Shown one piece after another: positions 10,441 to 23,042 of a DNA stretch of 64,000 nt. The notes beneath the pieces were generated by a model. That model saw nothing but the letters and a program-made list of their open reading frames with translations. It was not told where the DNA came from and ran no database searches. The stretch is from Epiperipatus broadwayi. Lineage: Eukaryota > Onychophora > Udeonychophora > Euonychophora > Peripatidae. Every line of letters begins with the position of its first letter. Position 1 is the stretch's first letter. The stretch spans positions 1,864,001 through 1,928,000 of the forward strand of contig JAQFVV010000181.1 of NCBI GenBank assembly GCA_028023455.1. Direction: 5' to 3'. Position numbers and translations under genes: made by a program.

Positions 10441-11599
10441 CTTTATAATTGTTAACTATGAGGACATTTAATATCCTCGAAAGCCCTTAGCTTCCAATTT
10501 ATATTTATATAAATCTTCTTTCAATTTATAGCTTTTCTTATGAATGTGTGTCAGCACATATAACTTTAATTAATATTAGATTGTGGAAATAGTTCAATAT
10601 ACAAATACAAATGATAGCTAAGCTTAATAATTTTTATAACTAGATTATTTTTCTGAAATAAAAAGCAATTCAAAAACAAGGATATAAGAGAACAGGATAT
10701 TTCACTTAGGGAGTGAACTAAAAGGTGATATATGAAAATTTAATGGAGATAGCCCTTGAACATATTTATGGGAAATAACAGATGAAAAATTGATGCTGAC
10801 CTAATATATTTGGATGAAATAAGATCTGGCACATGAGTTAGTGTTAAACCAATGCAAATAATTTTAAAATCTACTACTGAAAAGCAGCAAGCCCACATTA
10901 ATAAAATTGAGACAAAAACAAGAGAATAAAATATATAAATGTTTAGATAAATTTGGGATAAGATGCAATCCTAAATATTGCATCTGGGAAGCTGACAAAA
11001 TAATTTTCTAATGCATAATATATCAGGAAGAAGTAAATATTCTACTCCTGTGAAAAATCAAATCTATTAAAGAGATAGCATAGCTATTATATGATTTCCT
11101 TCAAAAGAATCAAATATGGAAGTGGGGAAAATCTTTTCTGAAGTCCCATTAACTTATAATAAGTTACTAGTGCACTATGATAGCAATCTTTAACTACCAA
11201 TGTTTTATTGAATATGGTGTAAGTACAGTGATTTGCCACTGTACAAATAAAGGTGAAAACCCTTCCTTTTTGCCTCTCACTCCATGTTAAGATCTGAAAA
11301 AAAATAGTCAAATTGAAAAATTCTGGCAATTATGTTTACAGTAAAAAGAGTATTATCAATATTTATATATTCAAGACCATCACTAATCACAAACATCTTT
11401 TGGGGATTTTATTAAAAACAAAATTGTTGCTTGATCATTTAATTTCATACATGCCACTACATGATTTCTAATATAAAAAAAAGGAGTAATTTTCAGCATA
11501 TAGATGCTCTGTTGAGCACCAGATAGAATGGAAATTGATGCAGAGGAAGTTCAAATTACATTTATATATACATTATATTCGCAAGCATTAAGCAATAAA
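10441..11599. other. AT-rich intergenic, nothing recognised
   Basis: No repeat arms or family motifs are seen. The 80-codon minus-strand open frame at 11087-11329 has no domain that I recognise. Confidence 0.5.
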
Positions 11600-11629
11600 A
11601 CTGGCACAATGGATACATAAAGATGAAGG

Positions 11630-12430
11630 ATACCAAGTTCTTATAAATGGATTCATTAAGGATGGCCAGTACAAAGATCGAATTGTAGTATTACCCAGGG
11701 AAGAAAAGTACAACTAAAGTTGATACACCAGATTGATACTGGCATTGTTCATGCACAAATCTGGCTTGAGGATACATTCCATGGCCAAAAATTTTATGAC
11801 ATCAAAAAAAATATTATAGATTGTCAGTTATGCCAAAATATGATGAACATACCAAAAAAAAAATTGGTATCTTGGAGTTTAGCATCCAGATCATGACAAA
11901 GAATACATATAAACCATATGCTGGTCTATTTAATAGCCAAATTTTTCTGATAATTATCAATGCATGCCCAGATGACTAGAACTTAAGGTCATGAAAAATA
12001 CAAAAGCAGTAGAAATCATAAGAGAAATACTTGTTTATCATAGGTTTCATGAAATAATTTTAATAGATAATGGAAATGATTTTGAATCCAGTAAGTTTGA
12101 AGGAGGTATTATATATTAAACATACAAAAATACTTCCTTACAATTCAGAATTTAATGGGCTGACTGAAAAAGTAGTTTAGCAGCTAACAAGTCTTAACAT
12201 ATCTAAATAAATTGATTTATATGAAACATTATGTATAGCCACATTATATTAATATGTAACATGATAAATAATAACAGAGGAATCACCAGCTGAATTGCTA
12301 ATGGATAGGAAATTAAGGACAAAATCTATCACTCTTACTTTTGGATCAAAGAAATGCAGAAATTCATCCTAAGGCAAAAGCAAAATGCTTAATGGATGAT
12401 AAGATTTGGATTAGGGATAGTGCAATAAAA
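11630..12430 (+). pseudogene. Ty3/gypsy-type integrase remnant
   Basis: Translating across frames gives a decayed integrase. An N-terminal zinc-binding region comes first: a histidine-containing LIHQIDTGIVHAQIWLEDTF, then CQLCQ. Next come core-like pieces around 12060-12110 (DNGNDFESSKF), followed by PYNSEFNGLTEK (about 12140-12170), a conserved block near the last catalytic residue. ESPAELLMDRKLRT (about 12280-12320) is typical of the integrase C-terminal side in gypsy (K02A2.6-like) elements. There are many stops and frameshifts. No LTRs were found nearby, so it is an old orphan fragment. Confidence 0.7.
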
Positions 12431-13778
12431 GTATAAGTAATTGGTAGTACTGCAGAGATAGTACCTAAATAAATAGTAAAATAAAAACAAAAGATAGTTG
12501 AATCTTCAAAACTAATATAGATCAACAAAGATGGTGTAGTAACACTCTTATCATGGATATAGATAAAAGAGAAGATAGCACAATGTCAAAATGAAGTCCT
12601 GAAAAAAAAAAGACAAAAAGAATATTGAAGACCCTAAGAGTCGTCAAACAACTCATATGGAGGCTGTTCAGAAACTTTAGAAGATAAAGTTAGCAAATAA
12701 CTATTAAGTTAATCCTGGAAGATCAAGATGAAACAGATAAATACAAAAACAGAAAAATATCAAAACACCTTCAAAATTTTATATGAAATAAAAAGTAAAT
12801 TTAAAAAAAAAAAATTTTTTTAAGAAAATTAAATTCAAGTTCTGGAGTAGAACGTTTGCAATGCATGCATTTAGATAAAAAAAAAAAATATATGCTATTT
12901 TAAATAATATTTGTCAATTTAAATTTTTACAAAAAGATATTAAACCATCATTAAGAAAAATAAATAAGTGGGAAGACTTCAACTTATTTTTATATAACAG
13001 TAGGGCCAAATGGAATTGTATAATTCTTATGGATATTAAATAATTACTGGATCAAAAATTCATATCTTAATTTTAATGAATCAACAATGAAGGAAATAAG
13101 ATAATTTCATAAATCGAACTTTATTTAAATTTTCTAAAAGATAAAAATATTTTACTAAGTAAAGGAAATCATTCATACCTTTAATTATTACTGATATCAA
13201 ATTAGCCAATATTTCAGTAGATGATAAAAAAATAATAATTTACTAAATAAACATTTACATAAAAAGAAAATTAGTAATAAAGGCTATAAATGTAGAAGTC
13301 TTACTAATATTAATTTACATGTACAATACACATTTACATAAATATGTACAATATTCAATCTTAATGAGAATTTATTTGAATATAAAAATTTGACCACACA
13401 CAAAAAAAAAACTGTATCCTTGTGATAAAAATTGATAATGAAGTATAAAAGATAAACTGCATACAAGAATTTAAATAAGTTCTTTCAATGTGTGAATTCA
13501 TGGAATTATTTCTTAGTTGAAAAAATAGTTTTGTAACACATTTTTCATGGATCAGTGTTTTTTCGTACAATATATTACTTTTTAACATTATTGTTTATTG
13601 CAATATTATTTCTGTTAAATTTATCAGAGATTCAATACTTTTTAATGTTGCTGTTTACTGGAATATTCTGTTTAAGTCTTTGTACAAACTCAATACTTTT
13701 TGATACATATGTATTACTCTTACAAAATAAGTTGTGAATAGTAATTAATTTATAGAGTGCACAGAGAGATTATGTAAA
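12431..13778. other. A-rich continuation, nothing firm
   Basis: The first 250 bp may be the decayed tail of the integrase-bearing element (lysine-rich in the same general frame). The rest is AT-rich, with short open frames at 13284-13737 that lack domains. Confidence 0.45.
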
Positions 13779-13780
13779 TA

Positions 13781-14053
13781 GTCTGAACAGGCACTAACCT
13801 GTATTCAATGGCTTTAAAATTCGCAATAATCAAGCATATTTTGCCGATAGAGGGATCTTCCAAAACCATGACACAAGATGCTTCAGATTCGCCTATATAA
13901 ATGGACATTTATGTTAAAGATAAGATGGCCGCTCTTATCTTTATAAAAGTCGCTATCTTGTGTCGTGGTTTGGAAGATCCCTCTATTGGCAAAATATGCT
14001 TGATTATTGCGAATTTTAAAGTGCATTGAATACAGGTTAGTGCCTGTTCAGAC
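13781..14053. mobile_element. Hairpin MITE with TA target duplication
   Basis: The terminal inverted repeats are long: GTCTGAACAGGCACTAACCT at the left and its complement at the right. The arms run about 13781-13890 and 13955-14053. TA flanks both ends (13779-13780, 14054-14055), as in Tc1/mariner-type elements. The loop holds CCTATATAAATGG and, about 25 bp on, GATAAGATGGCC. That core is shared with the palindrome at 59531-60159. No ORF is present. Confidence 0.75.
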
Positions 14054-14055
14054 TA

Positions 14056-15038
14056 GAATAAGTTTTGCTAAATATTTATCATGTATTGTTGTGCATAATT
14101 TTAGTGGTTTCAGTAGCTTTGAAAGCACTGTATTTTTTTCATTTATTATTGCTTGATGAATTGGTGGTTCATTCTTTGTGAATATTCATCCAGATTCAAT
14201 ATATGACTTTTTTTTTCAAAACTAAATAAATAGTTTTATTTTATCATGGCTACCATCATTGTCTTTTAGAGATGGCAAAATTTCTACCATTATTAACTTT
14301 GTACTTTGGAGTCTGTCATTTTAAGTCTTTCAATTCACATTAGCAATATAATAAGTTTAAATGACTGCAATAATAAATAGAATGACTGAGTGCACAAGGC
14401 TAAGTGTGCAAAAAAAAATGATTGTTGTTTTACAGGCAACTACAGTACATGAGAGATTTATGAATTCTGATTTTTTTATTTAATATCATTTTTCAAATTG
14501 TGGCTATTAAATTTTAGTATATTATAAAAACTCCAGAAAATTTACTTTTATTAATTGCTATTTCTCATATCACCAGCAAGTTAAAACAATTGAAAAGATG
14601 TACAAATAAGTGATGGAAATATTATAGATATTAAGCAGTCACTTGGATTTTTCAACATTTGATAAGATGTTTAAAGTTTGTGATGGCTTTAAATTATCTT
14701 TACATTCATTCTCAAAAACGAAATATGAATATAGCGATGTTATTCATAAGTATTCTGTGCAATTTGTTATAGAGTGCTAAACTCGGAGCTAAAAATTCCA
14801 GGATTAATTTTCGACTCAATAATGACAAATGAATGGAACTGTCATGCTTAATCTATTAGGTTAGTCAAACATTACATGACCTCCAAAGCAACTGACCATA
14901 TGATTATTTTTAATTCTAATGAATATATTTGAAAATATATATCTATTTAATGGTCAGACATATGTTTTCATTCATGGTTGAATTGGACTTCAAATAGTGT
15001 ATTACTAGTAAAAAATAATATTTTATAATATACAGTAT
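14056..15038. other. AT-rich intergenic, nothing recognised
   Basis: No coding, RNA or repeat feature could be supported. Confidence 0.5.
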
Positions 15039-15296
15039 TTAAACAGCATTAAGCTGTTGCATATGCGCTTTGCAGATTTTAACTATAAATGACTGAATAC
15101 AAACACTTCAAACACATGATAAAGTCTTTGGGACAAGATAGAATGGCCTTCAAACACATGATAAAGTCTTTGAGAAAAGATAGAATGGCCATTCTATCTT
15201 TTCCCAAAGACTTTATCATGTGTTTGAAGTGTTTGTATTCAGTCATTTATAGTTCAAATCTGCAAAGCGCATGTGCAACAGCTTAATGCTGTTTAA
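15039..15296. mobile_element. Hairpin MITE with TTAA ends (piggyBac-like)
   Basis: TTAA at 15039-15042 and 15293-15296 flanks terminal repeats ACAGCATTAAGCTGTTGC and complement. The arms are almost perfect over about 110 bp. The left arm contains a 42-bp tandem duplication (15106-15147 and 15148-15189) that the right arm lacks; it contains CACATGATAAAGTCTTTG twice. TTAA target use is characteristic of piggyBac-type transposases. The open frame across it (15089-15286) is the repeat read through. Confidence 0.75.
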
Positions 15297-15603
15297 CTAT
15301 TACAGTTTATAAAACATTGTGCTATATAAAATAATTGATTTATTTAAATATACAGTATATAAAAATATGGCAATAAGTTAAATTTTGTTGAAGAATTTCT
15401 TTAAAAAAAAACAATATGCTTAAGTAGATAATTATAGTATTGAATGTCTGAATGAATGAATAGAATGTTATATGATTTTCAAAAAACACAACTAAATTGA
15501 GCAGATTAATTAAAAAATAAATCAAAAAAAAAAAAGTAATTGAACTATCTACATTTTAGTTTATTATGAAATATTAAAAATAATTATGATTTGTTTCATA
15601 TAT

Positions 15604-15932
15604 CATCATCATCATCAACAACCATTAAGCAATCCACTGCGGGATGAAGGTCTCTCCAAGTTCAATCCATCTCCGATCTTTAGTTTCTCTTCTCCACATC
15701 ACCCCTTCAGACTTTCTTATTTCATCCATCCATCTCACATGTGGTCTCTTTCTGGGTCTTTTACAATCTCTTGGAATCCAGTTTAAGATTTCAATTGTCC
15801 ATCTATTATCATCTTTTCTAGAAATATGTCCATCCCAACTCCACTTCAGTCTTTTAATTTTTTCAATAAGGTCGGTAACACCTGTTTGTTCTCTTATCCA
15901 TATATTGCATTTTTGATCTCTGTTACTCCCAA
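15604..15932 (-). mobile_element. 5'-truncated RTE LINE (3' end)
   Basis: The plus strand starts with TCA repeats, which is the TGA-repeat tail of the element on the minus strand. It then matches the last ~330 bp of the RTE at 26795-30052, including the complement of the C-terminal WAGY/RW-rich region. CATATAT at 15597-15603 and 15933-15939 is a likely target-site duplication. Several indels make it non-coding. Confidence 0.8.
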
Positions 15933-15980
15933 CATATATATATAAATAAAATATCTGTTAATTAAAAACAATATTGTAAT

Positions 15981-16670
15981 TATAATTGAAATAATATTTT
16001 TAACGGTTTACAAACAATTACAAACAATCTTTATATCCGCAGAAGTACTTTCGGTTACTTTCTAACCTGCCTCAACTGCCATTAAATTCAAAAACCAAAA
16101 GCGGAAGCAAACGTCATCAATTCAAATTCCACAAAACTCGTACTTTAATGTTAGAAGCTTGTCGATTTATTAAATGTGCTTTATTCCTGTTTATAAAATT
16201 TGCCTCTTTAATTTTTCTTTTACTATGGTTTCTCTCTTCATGAAGAATTTTCACATTTTCAAAATTAAATTTAAATTTATATTTACATGTTTTTTCGTGA
16301 TCAAAGAAAACTGAAGGAGATATTAAATCACCAATATCTCCTTCAGTTTTCTTTGATCACGAAAAAACATGTAAATATAAATTTAAATTTAATTTTGAAA
16401 ATGTGAAAATTCTTCATGAAGAGAGAAACCATAGTAAAAGAAAAATTAAAGAGGCAATTTTTATAAACAGGAATAAAGCGCATTTAATAAATCGACAAGC
16501 TTCTAACATTAAAATAAGAGATTTGTGGAATTTGAATTGATGACGTTTGCTTCCGCTTTTGGTTTTTGAATTTAATGGCAGTTGAGGCAGGTTAACAGAA
16601 AGTACTTCTGCGGATTTAAAGATTGTTTATAATTGTTTGTAAACCGTTAAAAATATTATTTCAATTATAT
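15981..16670. mobile_element. 690-bp near-perfect PLE palindrome
   Basis: The arms 15981-16325 and 16332-16670 are inverted copies around a ~6-bp centre (GATATT-AAATCACC-AATATC). Only scattered differences occur between the arms. Each arm encodes the C-terminal end of a PLE ORF and continues into its 3' non-coding sequence. This tail-out inverted pairing matches the other PLE palindromes in the window. Confidence 0.8.
16355..16540 (+). pseudogene. PLE GIY-YIG endonuclease C-terminus
   Basis: An open frame of 61 codons ends at TGA 16538-16540. Visible features are a DHEKTC start, then a charged segment with NVKILHEERNHSKRKIKEAI. FINRNKAHLINRQ follows, with a terminal WNLN. The pattern of a KEA(I)FI motif followed by L/IN and a short tail is typical of the end of Penelope-like ORFs, after the GIY-YIG catalytic part. 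The upstream catalytic half is replaced by the inverted copy. The mirror image is on the minus strand of the left arm. Confidence 0.7.
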
Positions 16671-17334
16671 ATATATGGTTATATTTTTGATAGTTATATA
16701 GCTTAATGAATATATAAAACTGTTCAAGAAAATAATTTAGTTAAGAATATAATTATAAGGTAAATTGTTTAATTAAGAATAATTATGCGTTTATCTAAGG
16801 TTAGAAAAAATATATAGAGTTATAGAGCAGGTATATCTATTTCTTTAAGAAAAAAAGATTTGGAGCTGGATGTTATAGAGGAATTGATATGAATTTCAGT
16901 CAGTAAAAGCTCAGAACCATTTACAATTGTTTGAAATCTATCTTGGAACTTATTTTTGTCATTTTAATATATCATTCTAAAAGAAGCTTTAAATCCTAAT
17001 GCAACTAAAATGTAATTATAATGAATTAATAAAGCAAAGAAATGTTGTCATGAGACATAATTAAGAAGATTGATGAAAGTCAAGCACTAATGAAACAAAG
17101 CGAGGAAAAATATGACATATGAATCAGGTAGAAATGAACCAAAACCAGAAAAGATCAGACAAGAAATGAAACAAAGCCAAAAAATATTAATAATGAAGAT
17201 AGAAGAGGATCAATATGAATTAGAAAATAAATTTAAGCAAGAAATTAAATTTGAACATATAGAATTAGTTCAGTAAATTATCGTAATAGATTTCTAACTA
17301 TAAGATCTTTCCATTAACTCATTGTAAATCGAAA

Positions 17335-17585
17335 GATTTCACGAGTACTAATTGTGGACTTAATCAGTGAAGTATTGAATAGCTTCACGCTCTCAGATCT
17401 AACCGCTTCAGCTTCACCTATTTATATAGAAAGTAGGTTGAAGTAAAGAAGGGTTCCCCTCTTTTCTTCCAATGCATAAGCTTGTGGTTAAGACCTGTAG
17501 AGGTCCCTACCTTCGCATTTTCAACCACACATGCTTTAGGTTTATTGCCTTAGTAAATATGACTTCAGTAAATATAGAAATAGGA
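17335..17585. mobile_element. Partial foldback MITE (same family as 58975-59168)
   Basis: It contains CTTTTCTTCCAATGCATAAG, CTTGTGGTTAAGACCTGTAG, AGGTCCCTAC and TTGCCTTAGTAAATAT. All of these match the right half of the hairpin at 58975-59168. The left part carries TTCACGCTCTC and CCTATTTATATAG, similar to the core of the palindrome at 59531-60159. Confidence 0.6.
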
Positions 17586-18262
17586 CAAAAACAAATACAA
17601 AACATGGGAGTTAAAGTTAATGAATTAGAAAATTAAATGGGAAAAATTTAAAATGAAATGCTCAATAAATTGGAAAGTATCACATAAAAGGGGCAGAGTT
17701 GGACCCAGAAGATGGAAGCTAAAGTTGAAAAATATAAGTTAGAGTGCCAAAATAAAAATAAAGTTCTAGAAGCTAAGATAAATAACTTTCAACAAGAAAA
17801 TAATAAAAAGATAGAGAATATACAGAACAAACAAGAAGAGAAAATCAAGACGTTAGAAATTCAAATTGAATAGAATCATTTGAATTGTAGAATTAATTTA
17901 GATGCAATACAATCAAAAGTAAATGACCTGGAAGTTCTCTTACAACCTCTGATTAATAAAGACAAATTAAGTGAGATATTTGAGAATATAACCCTAATAG
18001 AAGAGAAAATAGAGAATATAAGGTAAGATAAAGAAAAAGGAGATTGATACCATAAAAAAGAATTTAGAAGAGTATCAAACAAAAAATTCATGATAGAAAT
18101 TAAAAATCAAATCCAACATAAAGTAAATAAACCCCATAATAGTTTAAGAAAGCTTTGTGATAAAAGCACAGGAAGTCAAAATAAAATTGGGATATCTCTC
18201 CTGTTAAACGAGATATCATCTTGTCACCTACCATGAAAATTCTATCAAATGAAGATAGAATA

Positions 18263-18324
18263 TTAAATGAAAGCATAAAATGCATTAATAGTGTTAAATG
18301 AAAGCATAAAATGCATTAATAGTG
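18263..18324. repeat. 31-bp tandem duplication
   Basis: TTAAATGAAAGCATAAAATG and the following bases occur twice in succession, 31 bp apart, without differences. Confidence 0.85.
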
Positions 18325-18544
18325 TTAGAGAAAATCATTTGTCACAAAGGAATATGAATGATAAACATATAGCTAATACTAATATTCAAGAATCATTTGA
18401 GAATAAACTTATAGGGAGATAATTAAAGTTTATCAAATTCAGTAACCTGCAGCATTTTAAAATTTACTTTTCACATGCTAAATATATTCAAATTGACATC
18501 CCAAAAACTTAAATTTCATAGTAAAAGTTTATCAAATACAGTAG

Positions 18545-18800
18545 TATTTAGTATTTGACTGAAGATTTGTGAGGATAGTATATTATATGTGATAATATAT
18601 TGGATTAGTTCCATCATCTATGAATAAATGTTGAATGTATAGAAAATTGTAAACTTTATTTAAACTTCAAATACAAACAACTTAGTAATAACACAAATAG
18701 ACGACACAGGTTAGTAATTACACAATGTTTGGAGCCAGCAACACTTGAACAAGAGTGGAGAATAATATTACTCAAAATAACTGAAGCTTTCAATGAGTTA
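18545..18800. mobile_element. PLE pseudo-LTR fragment, inverted join
   Basis: The left part (about 18570-18725) is minus-oriented pseudo-LTR tail (TTCCATCATCTATG..., ACACAGGTTAGTAATTACAC). It joins at about 18730 to plus-oriented CCAGCAACACTTGAACAAG. The hairpin GAGTGG-AGAATAATA-TTACTC then follows. Coding sequence is absent. Confidence 0.6.
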
Positions 18801-18849
18801 TATAATATAAATAAACTCTCCAAAAGACAGATTTATATGACCTGTCTCT

Positions 18850-21800
18850 TAATGTCATTGGAGGCTTCAGTTATTTCTTGTTCGGTATAAATAATCTCAT
18901 TTATTATTTAGACATTATAACTTAGTTTTCATTTCATATTTAAAGGTTGTTTAAACTAAAGCTCAGCTTTGATCCTCTGAATATTTAAATGGTGATTCTT
19001 ATCATTTATTCTATAAAAATATAATCAATAGATCGAATTCACTCTCTCATTTACAATTACGTAAATAAACTAAGCATATATAAAAACAAATGCTAAGAGG
19101 CAGGTGATATCATGTCTTTTAGAGACTTTATTTACATTATTTGGCTCATTGAAAGCTTCAGTTTCTTTCCGTTCAGTTTACAAATAATCTGTTAATTATT
19201 ATTTACAAAACAGACTTAATATAACATTATTTTCAGTTAATGAACTCATTTTTGCACAAATATTATAAGGAGACTTCAATATATGTTAATAAATGTGTGA
19301 AAGATTCAAATATACATAACAATTTATTCTAAAATATTTATTCATAGTAAAGGAAGAAAGTTAATTTGTTACTTTTCAATACAGATCTTGCTGAATGCAA
19401 TACATTTGTTCCAGTATTCAAGGAAGTTTTTCTTTTTTATTAATTTTAGCTTCAATAAATAGAATTTGTCAGAGTTTGTATATTTTGTAATCTGTTGTGT
19501 ATTAAAACCTTCAATGATCTAAACAAATGAAAATTAAAGACCATCTAATGGATGAGGTAATATATTCTACTTGAATTTTATCATTTCTACCTTTAAAACA
19601 ATATGAGGACCAAAACAATATCTACAAGTAATCTTTTTTATTCATTATAAGATTATATAGTATCATTTTTTTTTCAGTCAGAAAAGTTATTGATACGTTT
19701 TCTTTTTTCCATTTTGACTACTTAAAGTCTATATGAATGATGAATCCATTTGAATTCCAGAATACAATAGCCATGACACCTCCCATTACCCACCAATCCC
19801 TATTTTTGCCTTTTTAAGGATGGAAAAGAATGATAAAATTTCTCAGAAAAAAAATGATTCCCTCCTAAAAAATTTGGTTGATCTGATATTGCAGATGATC
19901 AACAAAATGGAGAGAAAAAACCAAATAGAAATTACAAGCTTAAAAGTATATTGTTAAATGCAAATTAATGTAAATTGGCTTTTAGTCTCACACTTTACTA
20001 TTAATTGTCTATATATTCGTCCTGTAAAACTTTATATAAATGATAAAAAAAGATTTAAATTAAAGAAGTATAAAAATGTATTATCTGCAAATTAAAACAT
20101 TCCAACAAACCATTACAAAATTTCATTTTCAAACACTAAAATTAAAAAAAAAAAAAAAATTAAAAATTAATAACATGCATACATTTATTTTGAATTTCCA
20201 ATTTGTAAAAAAAAAATCAGAGAAATTTTACTAATCTGAACATTGATTTTTCAAATAAGAATCACAGGAAAAAAAATTAAAAATTTAAATTTATTTTAAA
20301 ATTCAAAATGCTGATTCTTATTTGAAAAAAAAAATATCAAAGCAATAAGATTTATCTGGCATAAAATGTACATCTTCGGTTAGATATAAAAAAAAAAATC
20401 AATCAAAATATTCATTGTCATAAATTTTTAATAAATATTTTTGATGAAAATAAAAGTTAATTATTAGTCTTTAAAAAAATAGTAATAATAATAAATAAAA
20501 GTTTTAAAAATAAATATTACATTAGTTTTAAATAATTATTTTTAACTTTATTTCAAGTTTTTTATATATATTTTTATCAGTGCATTCCTCAATTCCATCA
20601 TGTCAACTATCCACTAGCACAGAATCTCAGATTATCTTTATCTATATCATGAGCAATCTTCACTTATCAGATGAACTGGAAGCATCAAACACCTGAATTT
20701 CCATACCCATAATATGTTATACAACTTTAACAAAGCAAAGACTGCTTTCTAGCCACTTTTAATACCTTGTGGAAGAGTAAATAATTGTTTTACTTTATTA
20801 CTAAATGATATGCATAGTATAGGCCTTTGAAATTTATTTAGATAATTTGATATAAATGAATTGAACATTGGAAACTAGACCTCTCCATTATTATCATTCC
20901 ATATTCTGTCTTAATAGTAAATATGAAAATCTGTTATTACTCTTACATCTCTCAATCATATGCTAGAGCAGACAATTTAAAATATCTATATACATATGGG
21001 CCAGCTAAGTAGAAAAAAAATTCCAAGCTTTATAGGAATTCTTCAGTTACATAATAAATTTTTAGATACACTTGTGAATTTTTCACTATCAAAACATGTC
21101 ATAAAAGACTATCACATTAATCAATACACTATACGACAAGTCTCTCAATATGTATACATTTTTTTCAGATTTCTTTTTTATGCATAAGAATAAACAGAAA
21201 TCCAATCAGTATATTTCTCATCATTATTTTAACTAAGCATGGTGTCTATTAACATTAATTATTATCTTGAAATCATTAGCAACAATAATGTTAAGATCAT
21301 CTACCTACGAATTTTTTCCCACATCTCCCACCTGTCCTTACATATAGAAAAACCCAGAAACATCAATCATTGATCATCTTCTAGCCAATATATATATAAG
21401 ATGAATTAATTAGCATAAATAATATAGAATATAATCAGATAAAGTTTTTAACTTAAATGTGTTGTGATACTTAATACAAAATCCTTCAGTCTCAGAACTG
21501 TGATATAATAAATGAAACAAAAATCACTTTCACTTGATATTTGGTAAAGCTGCATGAACATGAAATTTTAACTTGGAAATGAATAAAAGTGATTTCATTT
21601 TCTTTTGCTGCATCATAGCTCTGATACTGTAGAGTATTACATTAAGTATTTTAAATATAAATATTATATTGCATTTAAGCTTGGAATTATCTCTCCAATC
21701 ATATTTTGCATAAATATATACAATTTCCAAAAAATATATGTTCAACTTTTTGCACCCTTATTCATTTATCAATCACTTAACCAATCTTAGTACAGGTCTA

Positions 21801-22850
21801 ATTTAGTAACACTAATTAATAACATTCATCAAATTTATAATAATCACATATCATGAGAATTTATGCAGATTTTATTTTTTATAAACCTTTTTTTCAATGC
21901 AAATCAATACTTCTTTAATGTAATTAATCAACTGTACATATAATTCATACCAAGGTTTTAGATGTCTATAGCAATCATTTTCATATTGACAAGTTGATCA
22001 AATACAATCAGTATTATTCTAATCTAAAATGCTTTAATTTCTATCTATACTTAAAACACTCATATTCCATTTTGCATGTCAGAAAAGATAGACATTAGAA
22101 TAACGATAACATATCATTGTCAATAATATTTATTATATAAAATTCTTCAATAATAATGCCACATAATAATAATGAGGTTAAATGTATTATTGAAACAAAT
22201 CAGATAAGAAATGGAAATAGATTTCTAATTCTTCCATTATACTTAATAAAAATTTTGTTTCTAATAATACAATATCTCTATACAAATTCTTTCTTTTTTC
22301 ATGGAACACTTCTATAGCTAATCAGATGTGCGTGGAACAAACTTTTCTTATGACATAAGAGTACTATAAATATTTACAGCAATTTATTCACAATGAGTTT
22401 TGAATCCTGAGATGGTTAACTTCAACATAGCTAAAGTAATGATAGACATAACTTATTAAATCAAAGCTCAACAACAACAAAAAATATAATACAAAGATAA
22501 TGAAAGAGTAGATGAAAATATATACAGTTTAAGAAATTGTACAATTAGTGAAAATACTCGTATGCCATAATTTAACTTATTTTTCAGAGTAGAAATTTAA
22601 AAGCCTATATATGTCAGTGTAGATATTTAAAAAAATTTAATTATTCTTTTGTTGCATATTACAGTTTTTAGGATCAAACAAAAACCCCAGCATTCTGCTT
22701 GCATTGTTCGGAAAATATAAAACAACTAAAGTGTTGTACGAATTAAAATTTTTAACAGAACTGCAGAGCAGCAACTGGATATTGTTTATAAAAAAAAATA
22801 TCTTAAGTTGTATGGAATATGTACATATCTGAAATAAATGGAACACATTT
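18850..22850. other. AT-rich intergenic, nothing firm
   Basis: One small imperfect inverted repeat lies at 20244-20338 (TTTTTCAAATAAGAATCA and complement). Several short open frames (20996-21187, 21530-21790, 22637-22846) have AT-driven composition and no domain. The last ~200 bp may be the far end of the adjoining PLE. Confidence 0.5.
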
Positions 22851-22988
22851 TGTGGGCAGTATTTTTATATTGGACTATTTCCATCATCTGAGTAGTAAAC
22901 GTCTTAAGAAAATTTTAACTTTATTTAAATATTCCAAATACATTCAACTGTTAGTAATAGCACATTAAACAGGTTAGTATATGCACAA

Positions 22989-23030
22989 TGTTTTGAAAGG
23001 TATTATTCTCCCCTCTTCTTCAGGTGCTGC
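22989..23030 (-). ncRNA. Hammerhead-like hairpin (degenerate)
   Basis: The minus strand reads CAC-CTGAAGA-A, a G/A-rich stem, AGAATAATA loop, CCTTTC, then AAAACATTGTGC. CTGAAGA fits the CUGANGA core. The GAAAC box is here mutated to AAAAC. GCAC before the core can pair with GTGC after it. It is probably not active; the other copies keep GAAAC. Confidence 0.4.
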
Positions 23031-23042
23031 TTGCCCAACAAG

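Larger units (their letters stand above)
17080..18430 (+). pseudogene. Decayed coiled-coil (gag-like) remnant
   Basis: Frame-shifted translation gives long Lys/Glu/Asn/Gln-rich heptad-like stretches, for example a run near 17690-17870 containing KIENIQNKQEEKIKTLEIQ and another near 17890-18030. The style resembles the coiled-coil region inside the LTR element at 36650-37280. A foldback element interrupts it at about 17335-17585. There are no zinc knuckle and no pol motifs, so assignment to a retroelement gag is inference. Confidence 0.35.
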
